Shown in pieces: positions 1 to 8,577 of a stretch of 64,000 nt of DNA; the stretch's first letter is position 1; every line of letters begins with the position of its first letter. This DNA is from Compostibacter hankyongensis (GTDB taxonomy: Bacteria > Bacteroidota > Bacteroidia > Chitinophagales > Chitinophagaceae), in the NCBI RefSeq assembly GCF_039541075.1, contig NZ_BAABFN010000004.1:1-64000 (forward strand), written 5' to 3'. The translations under genes were made by a program, and so were the position numbers. A model generated the notes under the pieces. That model was not told the origin of the DNA and made no database searches. It worked only from the letters and a program-made list of their open reading frames with translations.

Positions 1-147
1 ACTCCAGTTTATCAATTTCAAAAATGGACTCAAAATTTCAAAGATCAAACACGCATTATGTTTTTAATAGCACAAGACGTTAAAGATAATAAAATAAGCC
101 CGGCGGATGTAGCTGTGGCAAAGGCAAAAAAGGGGTACATTCGCTGA
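1..147 (+). CDS. C-terminal end of an unidentified protein (partial)
   Basis: An open frame enters from the left edge in frame 1 and ends at a TGA at 145-147, giving the last 48 residues of a protein. The tail is lysine-rich and charged (ends KAKKGYIR). I do not recognise the family from this fragment. It lies 36 bp upstream of the DinB-like gene on the same strand, so co-transcription is possible. Confidence 0.45.
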   Translation, partial: TPVYQFQKWTQNFKDQTRIMFLIAQDVKDNKISPADVAVAKAKKGYIR

Positions 148-183
148 ATAGAATTTTCCTTTCTGTCTATTAATCGAAGACCT

Positions 184-648
184 ATGGATGAGCGTATCGA
201 CCGGGTGAAGAATATCCGGCATTTTTTACTGGAGCAGGTGGGCCACCTGATGCCGGAGCAGATGAATGAGATCCCTGCGGGGTTCAACAATAACATTGCC
301 TGGAACCTGGCGCACCTCGTAGCGAGCCAGCAAGCGATGTGCTACCTGCGTTCGGGGCTGTCGCCTGTAGTGGAAGGAACCTTTATCAGCAGGTATGCTT
401 CCGGGACAAAGCCGGAGGATCCTGTTGACCGGAACGGGCTGGAAGAAATAAAAAAGCTGTCGTTTTCCACCATCGACCGGCTGGACGAAGACTACCGGCA
501 GGGCCTGTTCAAAGAATATGAGGTCCGGCATACCCGTTACGGTGTAACCTTGCATAACATCGAAGACGTTCTGCAGTTTCTCCTGTTTCACGAAGGATTC
601 CATCTTGCCGCCGTGATGACGCTCAAACGGTTCATAAAGCAAGGCTGA
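184..648 (+). CDS. DinB-family (DfsB-like) four-helix protein
   Basis: A 154-residue protein of the DinB/YfiT-like metalloenzyme superfamily. These are four-helix bundles with a metal-binding His triad, often linked to thiol-dependent transferase chemistry. The sequence has the N-terminal 'WNLAHLVASQQ' helix (candidate first His), a central charged helix, and the C-terminal 'LLFHEGFHLAAVMTLKR' helix with two more His, matching the usual triad spacing. The whole domain is present with no signal peptide, so it should be cytoplasmic. A second, divergent DinB-like gene lies at 1628 with a methyltransferase between them. The substrate cannot be predicted. The DinB here is the damage-inducible fold, not DNA polymerase IV, which is a separate gene near 53 kb. 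Confidence 0.75.
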   Translation: MDERIDRVKNIRHFLLEQVGHLMPEQMNEIPAGFNNNIAWNLAHLVASQQAMCYLRSGLSPVVEGTFISRYASGTKPEDPVDRNGLEEIKKLSFSTIDRLDEDYRQGLFKEYEVRHTRYGVTLHNIEDVLQFLLFHEGFHLAAVMTLKRFIKQG

Positions 649-699
649 GCCTTTATTTTCGCTGTAGAAAAGAAAACAGAAAAGTACGCTGCAATAATA

Positions 700-1536
700 A
701 TGGACAAGGATAAGGAAAGCATCACCTCCCGCGGCGTGTCTATGCTCCGCGCGGTGCATCAGCTCTCGGACCCGGGTCCGAAAATACTGGATGATACGGT
801 GATCCTCAGGTTGCTGCCGGAAGACCTTATCCGGCATATCCGGGAGAACGCGGTAAGGTATGCACATCCGGCAGCGCGCGCCCTGAGAGCGCACGTGCTG
901 CTCAGGAGCCGGTATGCAGAAGACTGTCTTTCGGAAGCCTTCCGCCGGGGTGTCCGGCAATATATCATCCTTGGTGCCGGGCTGGATACCTTTCCCTACC
1001 GGCAGCCGGAGTGGGCGCATGAGCTGCGCATCTTTGAGCTGGACCATCCTGCTACCCAGGCGGACAAGCGCGGACTGTTGGAAAACGCCGGTATCGCTGT
1101 CCCGGAAAATCTCGGCTTTGTTTCCGTCAACCTGGAGACCGGCGACCTCCGCGCGGCGCTAAGGGCGTCGGCTTTTGATCCCGCACGCCCCGCCTTTATC
1201 TCCTGGCTGGGGGTCATGCCTTATTTGACTCCTGCCGCGAACGACAGGATATTCCGCTTTGCGGCGGACCTGCCTGCTTCCAGCGAGCTGGTGTTTACCT
1301 TTTCTCAAAAAGACCGGCCGGGCGAGCCTCATCCGCTGGCGCTGCGGGCGGCTGAGCTGGGGGAGCCCTGGCTGACGCGCGTCGATCTTCCGGAGCTGGA
1401 AGCGCAGCTGTCGCATTACGGCTTTTCGAAAATTTCCTTTCTGGATCCCCTGGCGGCGGCCCGGCGGTATTTTGCAGACCCGGAAACGGATATCCCCGGT
1501 CCGCGAAGGGTCAATATTGCCCGCGTGGCGGTCTGA
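700..1536 (+). CDS. Class I SAM-dependent methyltransferase, leucine carboxyl methyltransferase (PPM) family
   Basis: A 278-residue protein resembling the LCM/PPM-type bacterial methyltransferases (TIGR00027-like). Motif I is 'YIILGAGLDTF' at about residues 88-98, followed by 'IFELDHPATQADK', the acidic residue that holds the SAM ribose. 'FISWLGVMPYLT' around residue 165 is the family's post-motif strand. It starts at an ATG 51 bp after the DinB-like stop. The family methylates small acids or carboxylates, sometimes in natural-product pathways; the substrate here is unknown. No signal peptide is visible, so it should be cytoplasmic. Confidence 0.8.
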   Translation: MDKDKESITSRGVSMLRAVHQLSDPGPKILDDTVILRLLPEDLIRHIRENAVRYAHPAARALRAHVLLRSRYAEDCLSEAFRRGVRQYIILGAGLDTFPYRQPEWAHELRIFELDHPATQADKRGLLENAGIAVPENLGFVSVNLETGDLRAALRASAFDPARPAFISWLGVMPYLTPAANDRIFRFAADLPASSELVFTFSQKDRPGEPHPLALRAAELGEPWLTRVDLPELEAQLSHYGFSKISFLDPLAAARRYFADPETDIPGPRRVNIARVAV

Positions 1537-1594
1537 AAAAATAAAATAAATTATTCCGGATCCCTCCTGACACAGGGCTGTCACTCGCTCCCGG

Positions 1595-1602
1595 TAGCTT
1601 TG
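1595..1602 (+). promoter_or_regulatory. Bacteroidota -7 promoter box (TAGCTTTG)
   Basis: The 8-mer TAGCTTTG matches the Bacteroidota sigma-A -7 consensus TAnnTTTG and ends 25 bp before the ATG at 1628. It lies between the methyltransferase and the second DinB-like gene, implying that the latter has its own promoter. I did not find a convincing -33 TTTG box. Confidence 0.5.
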
Positions 1603-1627
1603 TATCCTCATCAAAAACGTATCGACT

Positions 1628-2119
1628 ATGTCAATGATCCCGATGTTCCTCAAGGAAATGGAACAGGAAGCACAAACGACCCGGAAAATGCTGGAGCGCG
1701 TCCCTGACGAAAAATACGAGTGGCAGCCTCATCCGAAAAGTATGACCGTTCAGCGGCTGGCCACCCATATTGCAGAGCTGCCTACCTGGGTAAGCATGGG
1801 GTTGACCACCGGCGGACTGGACTTTGCCGTCACTCCCTACCAACCCGAGGTGATCACCAATACGGCGGACCTGCTGGAGTATTTTGAAAAATGCCTGTCC
1901 GACGGCCGCGCCCATCTGGAAAAGGCCCGAGAGGAACAGCTCTCCGAACCCTGGATCCTGCGCAACGGAGACCATATCCTCCAGAACTACACCCGGGCCG
2001 ACGTGATCCGGATGACCTACTGTCAGATCGTGCACCACCGTGCGCAGCTGGGCGTTTTCCTGCGGTTGCTGGATGTGCCCATTCCCGGCAGCTACGGACC
2101 CAGCGCGGATGAACACTGA
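1628..2119 (+). CDS. DinB-family protein
   Basis: A 163-residue protein of the DinB/DUF1569-like superfamily. It begins 'MFLKEMEQEAQTTRKMLERVPDEKYEW', the typical first helix, followed by 'RLATHIAELPTW' (first candidate metal His) and the C-terminal 'YCQIVHHRAQLGVFLRLL' helix, where two His complete the triad. The start at 1628 follows the -7 box at 1595-1602, and a hairpin terminator lies just after the stop. It shares only the fold pattern with the first DinB-like gene, so it is not a recent duplication. The reaction is unknown. Confidence 0.8.
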   Translation: MSMIPMFLKEMEQEAQTTRKMLERVPDEKYEWQPHPKSMTVQRLATHIAELPTWVSMGLTTGGLDFAVTPYQPEVITNTADLLEYFEKCLSDGRAHLEKAREEQLSEPWILRNGDHILQNYTRADVIRMTYCQIVHHRAQLGVFLRLLDVPIPGSYGPSADEH

Positions 2120-2143
2120 GCAGAAAGCTGTGGAGAAGGGGAC

Positions 2144-2170
2144 GGGACGTTTAACGGCCTGTCCCTTTTT
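2144..2170 (+). terminator. Rho-independent terminator after the second DinB-like gene
   Basis: GGGAC at 2144-2148 pairs with GTCCC at 2161-2165, followed directly by TTTTT. It lies 25 bp past the stop at 2119 and before the convergent DUF1345 gene. Confidence 0.6.
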
Positions 2171-2202
2171 CATTTGGTTGTTGCCATGTCAGCCCGCCTG
2201 TA

Positions 2203-2883
2203 TCAGCCCTGGGTGAGCCCCGCCACGATGTTTACCGTCAGCGCAATGATGGTGGCGTTGTACCCGAAAGACAGCAGTCCGTGCCAGAGTGCCAGCCGCC
2301 GGATATGGCGCGAAGAGATCTCCACATCGGAGACCTGGAAGGTCATCCCCAGGGTAAAAGAAAAGTAGGCGAAATCCACGAAGTCCGGCTTCGGCTCTTC
2401 GGGAAACTCAAGCCCTCCGGCCTGTTGATCCGGCAGGGTGGCATGATCGGCATAATACATATGGGCATAGCGGCTGGTAAAGATGGTATGCACCAGGAAC
2501 CAGGAGAGCAGCATGCAGGCAATGGCCACCGGCAGCTGGATGGCCTTGTCTTTTGACCCGTCTTCCTGGCTGATCAGCAGCAGGAAGACGGCCAGCATGC
2601 TGGTACAGGTAGCGATCAGCACCAGGAAGAAGATGATCACCCGGCTGTCGTCCTGCCGCCGGGCCTGTTGCCGAATGGCTTTCACCGGTGTGGTGTAAAA
2701 GGTGATCCACGTGAGCACCAGAAGACAAACGCAGAAAATATCCCAGGCAAACATGATGTGCGGCAGCGCCTTTACGGTCGAAAAGGGGAAGATAAAATAG
2801 GCAATTACGCCGAGCCCGATGCTCAGGATCAGCTTCTGAACGGCGGTCAGCCGGTTTATAAAGTAGGTTTTCTGTGATGGCAT
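2203..2883 (-). CDS. DUF1345 integral membrane protein
   Basis: A 226-residue membrane protein. Hydrophobic segments appear at about residues 17-35, 42-62, 80-105, 118-135 and 195-222. The C-terminal block 'VDFAYFSFTLGMTFQVSDVEISS' is characteristic of DUF1345, a family of unknown function related to small ion-channel-like proteins. It is convergent with the DinB-like gene and divergent from the 807-residue secreted protein. The ATG at 2883 is the first Met before the conserved part. No partner gene indicates a role. Confidence 0.8.
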   Translation of the reverse strand: MPSQKTYFINRLTAVQKLILSIGLGVIAYFIFPFSTVKALPHIMFAWDIFCVCLLVLTWITFYTTPVKAIRQQARRQDDSRVIIFFLVLIATCTSMLAVFLLLISQEDGSKDKAIQLPVAIACMLLSWFLVHTIFTSRYAHMYYADHATLPDQQAGGLEFPEEPKPDFVDFAYFSFTLGMTFQVSDVEISSRHIRRLALWHGLLSFGYNATIIALTVNIVAGLTQG

Positions 2884-3034
2884 GGGTTCCGATGATCAAT
2901 AAATATACATTATTTTTTCCCGGGAGAAGCATCCTGTTCTTACACAAACGATATTGAATATATAACCTGGCAGACTGGAATTATACCAGGGCGATCAACT
3001 GGCCGAAAGGATATGACGTGGGTTATAAAAGCGC

Positions 3035-3042
3035 TATCTTTC
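3035..3042 (+). promoter_or_regulatory. -7-like promoter box (TATCTTTC)
   Basis: TATCTTTC, one mismatch from TAnnTTTG, ends only 4 bp before the ATG at 3047. If used, the transcript would be nearly leaderless. Confidence 0.4.
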
Positions 3043-3046
3043 AAAA

Positions 3047-5470
3047 ATGAAGAGAAGCGAATTTATCAAACTACTGGGCCAGGGCACCGCAGCATGTTGT
3101 TTAAGCCCGGCATACGCCACCTTTGATGCTGTGTTGCCCGCTGAAAGAAAACCCGAGGCGATCGCTGTCAGCGGCGTATACCCCCACCTGGCGGTATTTA
3201 ACAAGTCGGAAGACCCGCTGAAGTTCCCCGGCGAATGCGGCATCGGCGCCGTGATGCCCTGGGCAGACCGGCTTTGGCTGATCACCTATTCCCCGCATGC
3301 CCCGCAGGGCAGCGCCGATAAACTGTATTCCATCGATGCCGCGCTGAGGCTGGAAGTGCATCCTGAAAGCGTGGGCGGCACACCCGCCTGCAGGATGATA
3401 CACCGGGAATCCGGTCAGCTGATCATCGGGCCCTATTTTATCAGCAGGGACGGCCGTGTCAGGGTGATCCCACCGGACAGGATGCCGGGGCGGCTGACCG
3501 CCGTGGCCCGGCATTTGAAGGATCCTGCGAATCTGGTCTACTTCTACGATATGGAGGGAAAGCTGTATGAGGCCAACGTGCATACCCTGCAGTCGCGTCT
3601 GCTTTTTGAAAAACCCATCCCGGCCTGGCATGGGAAAGGCGCTTATACCGCGCAGGGCAGGCTGATCCTGGCCAACAATGCCGGGGAGCGGCATACCGTC
3701 TTCCCCATAAAGCCGGGCATGATCCGCATTGGCGGCCCCTCACAGGATGAAGAGCAGAACGGCGTGCTGGCCGAATGGGACGGGGAGTGCTGGAGCATTG
3801 TCAGAAGGCGTCAGTTTACCGAAGTGACGGGCCCCGGCGGCATTTACGGTGCCCCCGATGATGATGCTCCTGCGTGGAGCCTCGGATGGGACAAGCGTTC
3901 GGTCATCCTGATGCTGCTGGACCACGGAGCCTGGAGCGAGTTCCGCCTGCCCAAGGCTACGCATACCTACGACAGCCCGAACGGCTGGTATACGGAATGG
4001 CCGAGGATCCGGGCCGTCAGAGACGGCGGCTGCCTGATGGACATGCATGGCATGCTTTACAACTTCCCGCAACAGTTCTCCCTGCAGCATACCGGAGGCA
4101 TCCGGCCCCTGTGCAGCCATCTGCTGATGATCACGGATTTTTGCAACTGGAACGGGAAGCTCGTGCTGTCGACCGACGAAACGAGCATGATGGAAAATAA
4201 ATTACCCGGGCAGTCGCAGTCCAATCTCTGGTTCGGATCTCCCGAAGCCTTGTCCGGCTGGGGGCCGGCAAGCGGCTGGGGCGGCGTCTGGCAGCACGAC
4301 AGGGTTGCGGCGGGCGTCAGCTCTTCTCCCTACCTGATGGAGGGCTTTGGCAAAAAGGTGGTTCATCTTTCGCATAAAGCAGACCGTACGGTGACCTTCA
4401 CCCTGGAAACCTGTACAGCGGGCCGCTGGAAGCTCTATGAAAATATTGCCGTTCCTCCGCAGGGCTATGCCTTTCATATTTTTCCGGCCGCGTCGGAAGG
4501 AAGCTGGGTAAAGGTCAGGACCGATCAGGATTGCGAAGCCAGTGCTTATTTTCATTATTCTGCGCGCGGTCATGATGCGGAGAAATACCGTTCGCTGTTT
4601 GACGCCATCGCCGGCATCGAAACAGCAGCATACCACGGCGGACTGCTCAGGCCGGCCGGTCATAATACGAATCTCCAATACCTGGATCAGTCCGCCGGCA
4701 ACACCGGAGGACGCTACTATGAAATTGATCAGCAGCTTGTTTTCAGCATGCCGTCTCCGGACCGGAAAGCGGAAGTTCTGTCCAGATGTGCGGTCAAAAA
4801 CGAGGTGGAAGCCGATGCGGCATCGGTTATCGTGAAAGACCATACGGGCAGTTACCGCCTGCCCCGCATTCATCCTTTGTATGATAAGCTCTTTAGCGAG
4901 GGCCGGCCCAGAGCACGGCGTGAGGTGATCACGGAACGGTCGCTGCTGAACGCCTACGGAACCTTTTATGAAGTGGCCGATGAATCCGGATTTTCCACAA
5001 TGCGGCCGGTATGCTCTCACTTCAAAAAGATCATGGACTTCTGTTCCTGGAGGGGGTTGCTGGTGATCAGCGGGACAAAGAAGGATGCGGTACACGACGG
5101 TCATTATTTTTCTTCCGGTAACGGCGGGCCCGGTCTGTGGTTCGGCTGCGTGGACGACCTGTGGAAGCTGGGCCGGCCCGTCGGCTATGGCGGTCCCTGG
5201 AAGGACAGCGCCGTTCGGGCGGGACAGTATTCGCTGCCCTATCTGATGACGGGCTATGACAAAAAGGAGCTTGAGATGAAGGCCGACAGCGACACAACCT
5301 TGTTCCTGGAAGTAGATTTTGATCACAGCGGCTGGCAGCTGTACCGCAGCTGGAAGCTGTCGGCCGGTCAGACGGTACGCTACACTTTTCCGGACGGGTA
5401 CAGCGCGCACTGGCTCCGGGTAAAGACCGACCGGGATGCGCGGGTATCCGTGCAGCTCCGGTATAGCTGA
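3047..5470 (+). CDS. Large secreted protein with internally duplicated C-terminal module, function unknown
   Basis: An 807-residue protein starting 'MKRSEFIKLLGQGTAACCLSPAYA', a Tat-like or lipoprotein-like export signal, so it is probably periplasmic or surface-attached. The first ~340 residues have recurring 'GRLxxVARHLKD', 'YFYDMEGKLYE' and 'LILANNAGERH' elements that suggest a beta-propeller. The C-terminal half carries two copies of a module: one at about 345-505 ('RPLCSHLLMITDFCNWNGKLVLS', 'NLWFGSPEALSGWG', 'SSPYLMEGFGKK') and one at about 655-807 ('RPVCSHFKKIMDFCSWRGLLVIS', 'GLWFGCVDDLWKLG', 'SLPYLMTGYDKK'). I do not recognise a characterised family. It stands alone between convergent or divergent neighbours, so context gives no function. 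Confidence 0.7.
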   Translation: MKRSEFIKLLGQGTAACCLSPAYATFDAVLPAERKPEAIAVSGVYPHLAVFNKSEDPLKFPGECGIGAVMPWADRLWLITYSPHAPQGSADKLYSIDAALRLEVHPESVGGTPACRMIHRESGQLIIGPYFISRDGRVRVIPPDRMPGRLTAVARHLKDPANLVYFYDMEGKLYEANVHTLQSRLLFEKPIPAWHGKGAYTAQGRLILANNAGERHTVFPIKPGMIRIGGPSQDEEQNGVLAEWDGECWSIVRRRQFTEVTGPGGIYGAPDDDAPAWSLGWDKRSVILMLLDHGAWSEFRLPKATHTYDSPNGWYTEWPRIRAVRDGGCLMDMHGMLYNFPQQFSLQHTGGIRPLCSHLLMITDFCNWNGKLVLSTDETSMMENKLPGQSQSNLWFGSPEALSGWGPASGWGGVWQHDRVAAGVSSSPYLMEGFGKKVVHLSHKADRTVTFTLETCTAGRWKLYENIAVPPQGYAFHIFPAASEGSWVKVRTDQDCEASAYFHYSARGHDAEKYRSLFDAIAGIETAAYHGGLLRPAGHNTNLQYLDQSAGNTGGRYYEIDQQLVFSMPSPDRKAEVLSRCAVKNEVEADAASVIVKDHTGSYRLPRIHPLYDKLFSEGRPRARREVITERSLLNAYGTFYEVADESGFSTMRPVCSHFKKIMDFCSWRGLLVISGTKKDAVHDGHYFSSGNGGPGLWFGCVDDLWKLGRPVGYGGPWKDSAVRAGQYSLPYLMTGYDKKELEMKADSDTTLFLEVDFDHSGWQLYRSWKLSAGQTVRYTFPDGYSAHWLRVKTDRDARVSVQLRYS

Positions 5471-5522
5471 ACGGGATATTTATCTTTCCAAAAAAGCGTT
5501 TGGTCAAAAGAACGGAGTTCGT

Positions 5523-6470
5523 TTATTCCAGCCATTGTACGGTGCCGCTACAAGCCTCGGGGTCTGTGGAACCGCTGGCCTTCACCCAGGAGATGTTTTT
5601 GTCATCGCTGCCTTCTTCAACAGGGTATTGGCGACCGTCGGCGGGAAGGATGCACAGGGTATAATAATTGGCCCAGGGACCGCCGCCGCTGGCGAACTGG
5701 TGTATGCCGGCGAGGAGATATTTCCCGTCCGGTGAGAAGGCGGCCGGTATCGCTTCGCTGCCGGTGCTGACCTGTGCGGGCTTTTTTTCCTGCAGATCCA
5801 TCATCCAGATATGCTTATCCTTGCTGAAGGCGATCTTCTTCCCGTCCGGACGTACGGTAACATGGCTCCATGCTTCGGCGCCGAACTGCTGCACAAGCTC
5901 CACGTTGCTGAAAGGTATAGCAGAGCGGTAGAGCGCTGATGCGGTAGACAGCAGTACGCTGCCGTCCGGCATCCAGACCGCGTCGGTAAATTTCTGTCCT
6001 TCCATGTCGTGGAGCATATAGGTCTTGTTCTGCGCGATATCGATGACGATCACATTATCCGGTAAAAGCGAGGTGGCGAGGATATAGGCATCATCATAGG
6101 AAAGCTGGGGATGGACATATCCCGAAAAATCTCCTTCGGGTACTTTGAACTCCTTTATTAGCGTACCCTTGTCGTCCTGCAGCCGGAAGGCCTCGTTGTC
6201 ATAATCCCCCTCGATATCGGTGAGGAGCAGGAACCTGTCCTGCTTCCTGCTCATATGAAAACCGTTCTGTTTGGTATCATCGGGCAGGATCACACTTTTT
6301 GTCCCCGAACCGAGGTCGAGCTTCAGTGTGCCTTCATCGGCCCAGCGGTAATAGAGATTGCCTGTGTGTTTGTCTGCGGGCGGCTTATCGCTGTTGTGAT
6401 CCTTTTTGGAGCAGCAGGTAGTGCTGGCGATAACAGCCAGGCTGAATGTGGAGAGTAGGAATTTTCTCAT
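5523..6470 (-). CDS. Lipoprotein with TolB/WD40-like beta-propeller repeats
   Basis: A 315-residue protein with a lipobox ending 'STTCC' near residue 20, predicting an exported lipoprotein. After a low-complexity linker (KKDHNSDKPPADKH) come PD40/TolB-like blades: 'LSYDDAYILATSLLPDNVIVIDIAQNKT', 'VWMPDGSVLLSTASALYRS', 'VRPDGKKIAFSKDKHIWMMDL' and 'AFSPDGKYLLAGIHQF'. The blades most likely form a propeller binding a protein or glycan partner. It is divergent from the GH76 fusion gene at 6564 with a 93-bp gap. No enzymatic residues can be pointed to. Confidence 0.7.
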   Translation of the reverse strand: MRKFLLSTFSLAVIASTTCCSKKDHNSDKPPADKHTGNLYYRWADEGTLKLDLGSGTKSVILPDDTKQNGFHMSRKQDRFLLLTDIEGDYDNEAFRLQDDKGTLIKEFKVPEGDFSGYVHPQLSYDDAYILATSLLPDNVIVIDIAQNKTYMLHDMEGQKFTDAVWMPDGSVLLSTASALYRSAIPFSNVELVQQFGAEAWSHVTVRPDGKKIAFSKDKHIWMMDLQEKKPAQVSTGSEAIPAAFSPDGKYLLAGIHQFASGGGPWANYYTLCILPADGRQYPVEEGSDDKNISWVKASGSTDPEACSGTVQWLE

Positions 6471-6551
6471 CAGTCAAGCAGGGTTGAAATGGGTAAAATA
6501 TATCGCAATAATCGAACCAGGGGAAGATACGAAATATTCCCTTTCCTCTAT

Positions 6552-6559
6552 TATCTTTA
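6552..6559 (+). promoter_or_regulatory. -7-like promoter box (TATCTTTA)
   Basis: TATCTTTA differs from TAnnTTTG only in the last base and ends 4 bp before the ATG at 6564. This supports 6564 rather than the upstream in-frame ATG at 6489 as the true start, and predicts a very short or absent 5' leader. Confidence 0.45.
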
Positions 6560-6563
6560 CACC

Positions 6564-8549
6564 ATGCGATTAAGCGTTATTTTAGGGGGTTGTTTGCTGC
6601 TTGCCGTTGTGTCTGCCGGCCGTGCTCAGACTACGGGTACAGGGCAGCCCGGATCCTATCGGCAGACAGAACAATCCCTGCAGGCCGCCATTGAAAAGAA
6701 TTTTTTTGATGCGCAGACCGGTTTTTACCGGGAGCATATGCGTCCGGAGAAGAAGGACAATAAATTTTCTTACCTCTGGCCCCTGTGCGGGTTGCTGCAG
6801 GCGGACAATGAGATAGAAAGGCTGGGTGCCGGCAGCGGGTTGGTGGATCGTACCCTCGGCATCATCCAACAATATTACAGTCCTGAATCTCCGGCACCCG
6901 GCTTTGATTCCTATGTGGTAAAGGATGGCGGCGGCGCCCGCTTCTATGACGACAACCAGTGGATCGGCATCGCTGCCCTGGATGCCTACCGGCGTACCGG
7001 CAAAATAAATTATCTGGACGTCGGCAAGCAGGTCTATCGTTTTATGATGACCGGCTTTGACACGAAGGCCGGCGGAGGACTTTACTGGGAGGAGGGCAAC
7101 CGCAAGACCAAGAATACCTGCTCGAACGGTCCCGGCATACTGGTGGCTCTGCAGCTGTACCAGGCCACGCAGGATAAAAAATACCTTGACACGGCGTTGC
7201 TGTTATATGGCTGGGTAAACCGCAGCCTGCAGGCGCCCTCCGGTCTGTACTACGACAATCTGAACCTGACTACGGGAAAGGCCGATCGTCACCTGTACGC
7301 CTATAATTCCGGCACTATGCTGCAAGCCAACGTATACCTGTATACGCTGACGAAGGAGCAGCAGTACCTGGAGCGGGCGGTCCGTATTGCCGACAGCTCT
7401 TCCGCTTATTTCTGTGCTGATGGGAAGCTGCGGGACGGCTACTGGTTCAGCGCCGTGCTGCTGCGGGCTTACCAGCACCTGCTGCAGGTGTATCCGGATC
7501 CGCAATACGTGAGGCGCTTTGCAGCCTGTGTGGATGATGCGCTGCAGGAAGACCGGCATTCCAGTGGTCTGATGGGCAAGCCGAACCCCTCGGACCTGGT
7601 CAACCAGTCGGGTATGCTCGAGATACTGGCCCGTCTTGCGTTTTTGGAAAAGCAGCATTACCTGGGCGGCCTGGCCGGTACTCCCCTGTTCCGTTTCGGG
7701 GTGATAGCCGACGTGCAGTATGCCGATCAGGACAATGCCGGTACCCGGCATTACCGTTCTTCCCTGCGCAAGCTGGGCGAAGCGGTGGATACGATGAATG
7801 CGGCGGGCGTGGATTTTGTGCTGAGCCTCGGAGATTTTATCGACAAAGGATTTGAGAGCTTTGCCCCGCTCAATAAGATCACGGACCGGCTGAAGATGCC
7901 GCTGTATCATGTATTGGGGAACCATGATTTTAATATAGGGGAGGAGCAGTCGAAGAAGATCTTCGGGATTAACACAGGAGGCGGGCAAACGAAGAAGATG
8001 TTCCGTACGCTCGGGCTGAAGCATCCCTATTATGCCTTTGAAAAAGGAGGCTGGCGTTTTATTGAGCTGGATGCCGGCGATGTCAGTCTTTTTGGTAATC
8101 CCGAAGGAAGCGAAAAATACCGGCAGGCTTCCGCTATCCTGCAAAAGCTCAAGGCAGAAAAGGCCGTCAATGCGGAGAATTGGAACGGGGCCCTGGGCAG
8201 CGAGCAGCTACGCTGGCTGAAAGAGCAGCTGGACCTGGCCGTCCGGAAAGGAGAGCGGGTGATCCTTACCTGTCATATGCCGCTGTATCCCGACAAGGGT
8301 CGCGACGTGCTCTGGGAATCCTCCGAGGTAGCCCGGTTGATCGAGCCCTATAAGAACGTGATGGCTTACCTGAACGGCCACGTGCATGTCAGCCAGTATT
8401 TCCTCCGCGGCGGCGTCAATTATGTTTCCTTCAAGGGTATGGTAGAGCAGGAAGACCAGGCCTTTGCCATCGTATCCGTATACCCGGATCATCTCGAGAT
8501 AAAGGGTTTCGGCAAAGAGCACAGCTGGGTACTGCGGAATGCGCATTAA
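6564..8549 (+). CDS. GH76 (alpha-1,6-mannanase-like) fused to an ADPRibase-Mn-type metallophosphoesterase
   Basis: The start was placed at 6564 because the protein then begins with a clean signal peptide (MRLSVILGGCLLLAVVSAGRA), giving 661 residues. Residues ~30-370 form an (alpha/alpha)6 GH76-like domain with the paired catalytic aspartates in 'FYDDNQWIGIAALDAY', plus 'GGGLYWEEGNRKTKNTCSNGP' and 'YNSGTMLQANVYLY'. From ~375 a complete calcineurin-type phosphoesterase follows: 'FGVIADVQYAD', 'LGDFIDKG', 'GNHDF', 'CHMPLYP' and 'NGHVHVSQY'. Its opening motif and 'RHYRSSLRKL' are closest to manganese-dependent ADP-ribose/CDP-alcohol diphosphatases. The pair of domains suggests extracytoplasmic processing of a phosphorylated or diphospho-linked mannan-type glycan, which is inference. 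Sequence is continuous across the junction. Confidence 0.8.
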   Translation: MRLSVILGGCLLLAVVSAGRAQTTGTGQPGSYRQTEQSLQAAIEKNFFDAQTGFYREHMRPEKKDNKFSYLWPLCGLLQADNEIERLGAGSGLVDRTLGIIQQYYSPESPAPGFDSYVVKDGGGARFYDDNQWIGIAALDAYRRTGKINYLDVGKQVYRFMMTGFDTKAGGGLYWEEGNRKTKNTCSNGPGILVALQLYQATQDKKYLDTALLLYGWVNRSLQAPSGLYYDNLNLTTGKADRHLYAYNSGTMLQANVYLYTLTKEQQYLERAVRIADSSSAYFCADGKLRDGYWFSAVLLRAYQHLLQVYPDPQYVRRFAACVDDALQEDRHSSGLMGKPNPSDLVNQSGMLEILARLAFLEKQHYLGGLAGTPLFRFGVIADVQYADQDNAGTRHYRSSLRKLGEAVDTMNAAGVDFVLSLGDFIDKGFESFAPLNKITDRLKMPLYHVLGNHDFNIGEEQSKKIFGINTGGGQTKKMFRTLGLKHPYYAFEKGGWRFIELDAGDVSLFGNPEGSEKYRQASAILQKLKAEKAVNAENWNGALGSEQLRWLKEQLDLAVRKGERVILTCHMPLYPDKGRDVLWESSEVARLIEPYKNVMAYLNGHVHVSQYFLRGGVNYVSFKGMVEQEDQAFAIVSVYPDHLEIKGFGKEHSWVLRNAH

Positions 8550-8565
8550 AAAGCCCCACTTTCCC

Positions 8566-8573
8566 TATCTTTG
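8566..8573 (+). promoter_or_regulatory. Exact -7 promoter box (TATCTTTG) for the MNT/HEPN pair
   Basis: TATCTTTG matches TAnnTTTG perfectly and ends 4 bp before the ATG at 8578. It selects 8578 over the upstream ATG at 8539 as the start of the nucleotidyltransferase and predicts a leaderless or near-leaderless mRNA. Confidence 0.6.
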
Positions 8574-8577
8574 CGAC

